Part shown: positions 5,159-5,354 of the stretch, one piece after another
Layout: each line of letters starts with the position of its first letter
Numbering within the stretch: position 1 is the first letter of the stretch
NCBI GenBank assembly: GCA_009783975.1
Contig: WRCL01000167.1
Location: forward strand, 1-5,354
Origin: Micrococcales bacterium
GTDB lineage: Bacteria; Actinomycetota; Actinomycetes; Actinomycetales; Cellulomonadaceae
DNA length: 5,354 bases
Direction: 5' to 3'
The notes under the pieces: generated by a model
What the model was told of the DNA's origin: nothing
Seen by the model: only the letters and a program-made list of their open reading frames with translations
Databases searched by the model: none
Position numbers and translations under genes: made by a program

Positions 5159-5354
5159 GTCGTGGTCAGCCGTCGCGCGGCTGCAAGCACCGACGACAGG
5201 TGACGACCGGCCTGTTTTGACGCAGCAGCACGAACGGGCACCGGTGAGGCTACCGGACCTGACCGGGCGCGCGCGGGGCCTTTGGTGGCGGGCCGGGGTG
5301 AGATTTCGGCGTTTGTCGGGCGAGTCGGTACGGCGCAGGCGACTGGGCTGGTCG
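5159..5354. other. Upstream region of the minus-strand gene group; no supported gene
   Basis: About 200 bases to the window edge with no convincing coding sequence. It should hold the promoter of the three-gene minus-strand unit. A weak candidate is TAGCCT (minus strand, 5252-5247), a TANNNT -10 flanked by the inverted repeat CCGGT (5241-5245) and ACCGG (5252-5256); no -35 is visible at proper spacing. On the plus strand a TTGACG at 5217-5222 lacks a matching -10. A short open frame from GTG 5298 runs off the edge but has no RBS or recognisable product. Confidence 0.4.

Noticed and set aside
5217..5222. TTGACG as the -35 of a plus-strand promoter.
   Set aside because: No TANNNT hexamer at proper spacing and no supported plus-strand gene follows inside the window.
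5298..5354. Possible start of a divergent plus-strand gene (GTG, translating VRFRRLSGES...).
   Set aside because: Only 19 codons before the edge, no ribosome binding site, and arginine-heavy composition typical of random high-GC frames.

Overview
The window is high-GC DNA (strong G/C bias at third codon positions, frequent GTG starts, long antisense shadow ORFs) that reads like chromosomal DNA of an actinobacterium. A member of the Micrococcales or a relative is a guess from style only; no marker gene is present. No rRNA, tRNA, insertion sequence, CRISPR array or phage gene is visible. Coding density is above 90 percent, and the longest stretch without a supported gene is the last ~207 bases.

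Left part, plus strand (1-2124): the 3' end of a MacA/HlyD-type adaptor gene, a complete MacB-type ABC ATPase and a complete MacB/FtsX-type permease. Each junction is a 4-base GTGA overlap of start and stop, so the three are almost certainly one translationally coupled operon for an adaptor-ATPase-permease transporter. The substrate cannot be told from the sequence. After a 55-base gap comes a small plus-strand gene (2180-2512) for a proline-rich protein with two membrane segments. It has no ribosome binding site but has a TANNNT -10 hexamer ending 6 bases before the ATG, which is the layout of a leaderless transcript.

Right part, minus strand (5147 down to 2515): three genes in one direction, separated by 6 and 26 bases. 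In transcription order they are a four-helix membrane protein with a C-terminal Cys/His knuckle, a DUF937 (YidB-like) protein with a glycine-rich tail, and a 12-helix major facilitator (MFS) transporter. Only the first has a strong Shine-Dalgarno sequence, which supports one transcript read from the 5148-5354 region. The MFS gene ends 2 bases from the end of the small plus-strand gene, with no terminator visible between the converging units.

I see no clear evidence of a new defence or mobile system. The observations most worth a second look are the membrane-anchored Cys/His knuckle protein and its pairing with DUF937, an 18-base perfect palindrome inside that gene, the leaderless small gene, and the terminator-free convergent junction.
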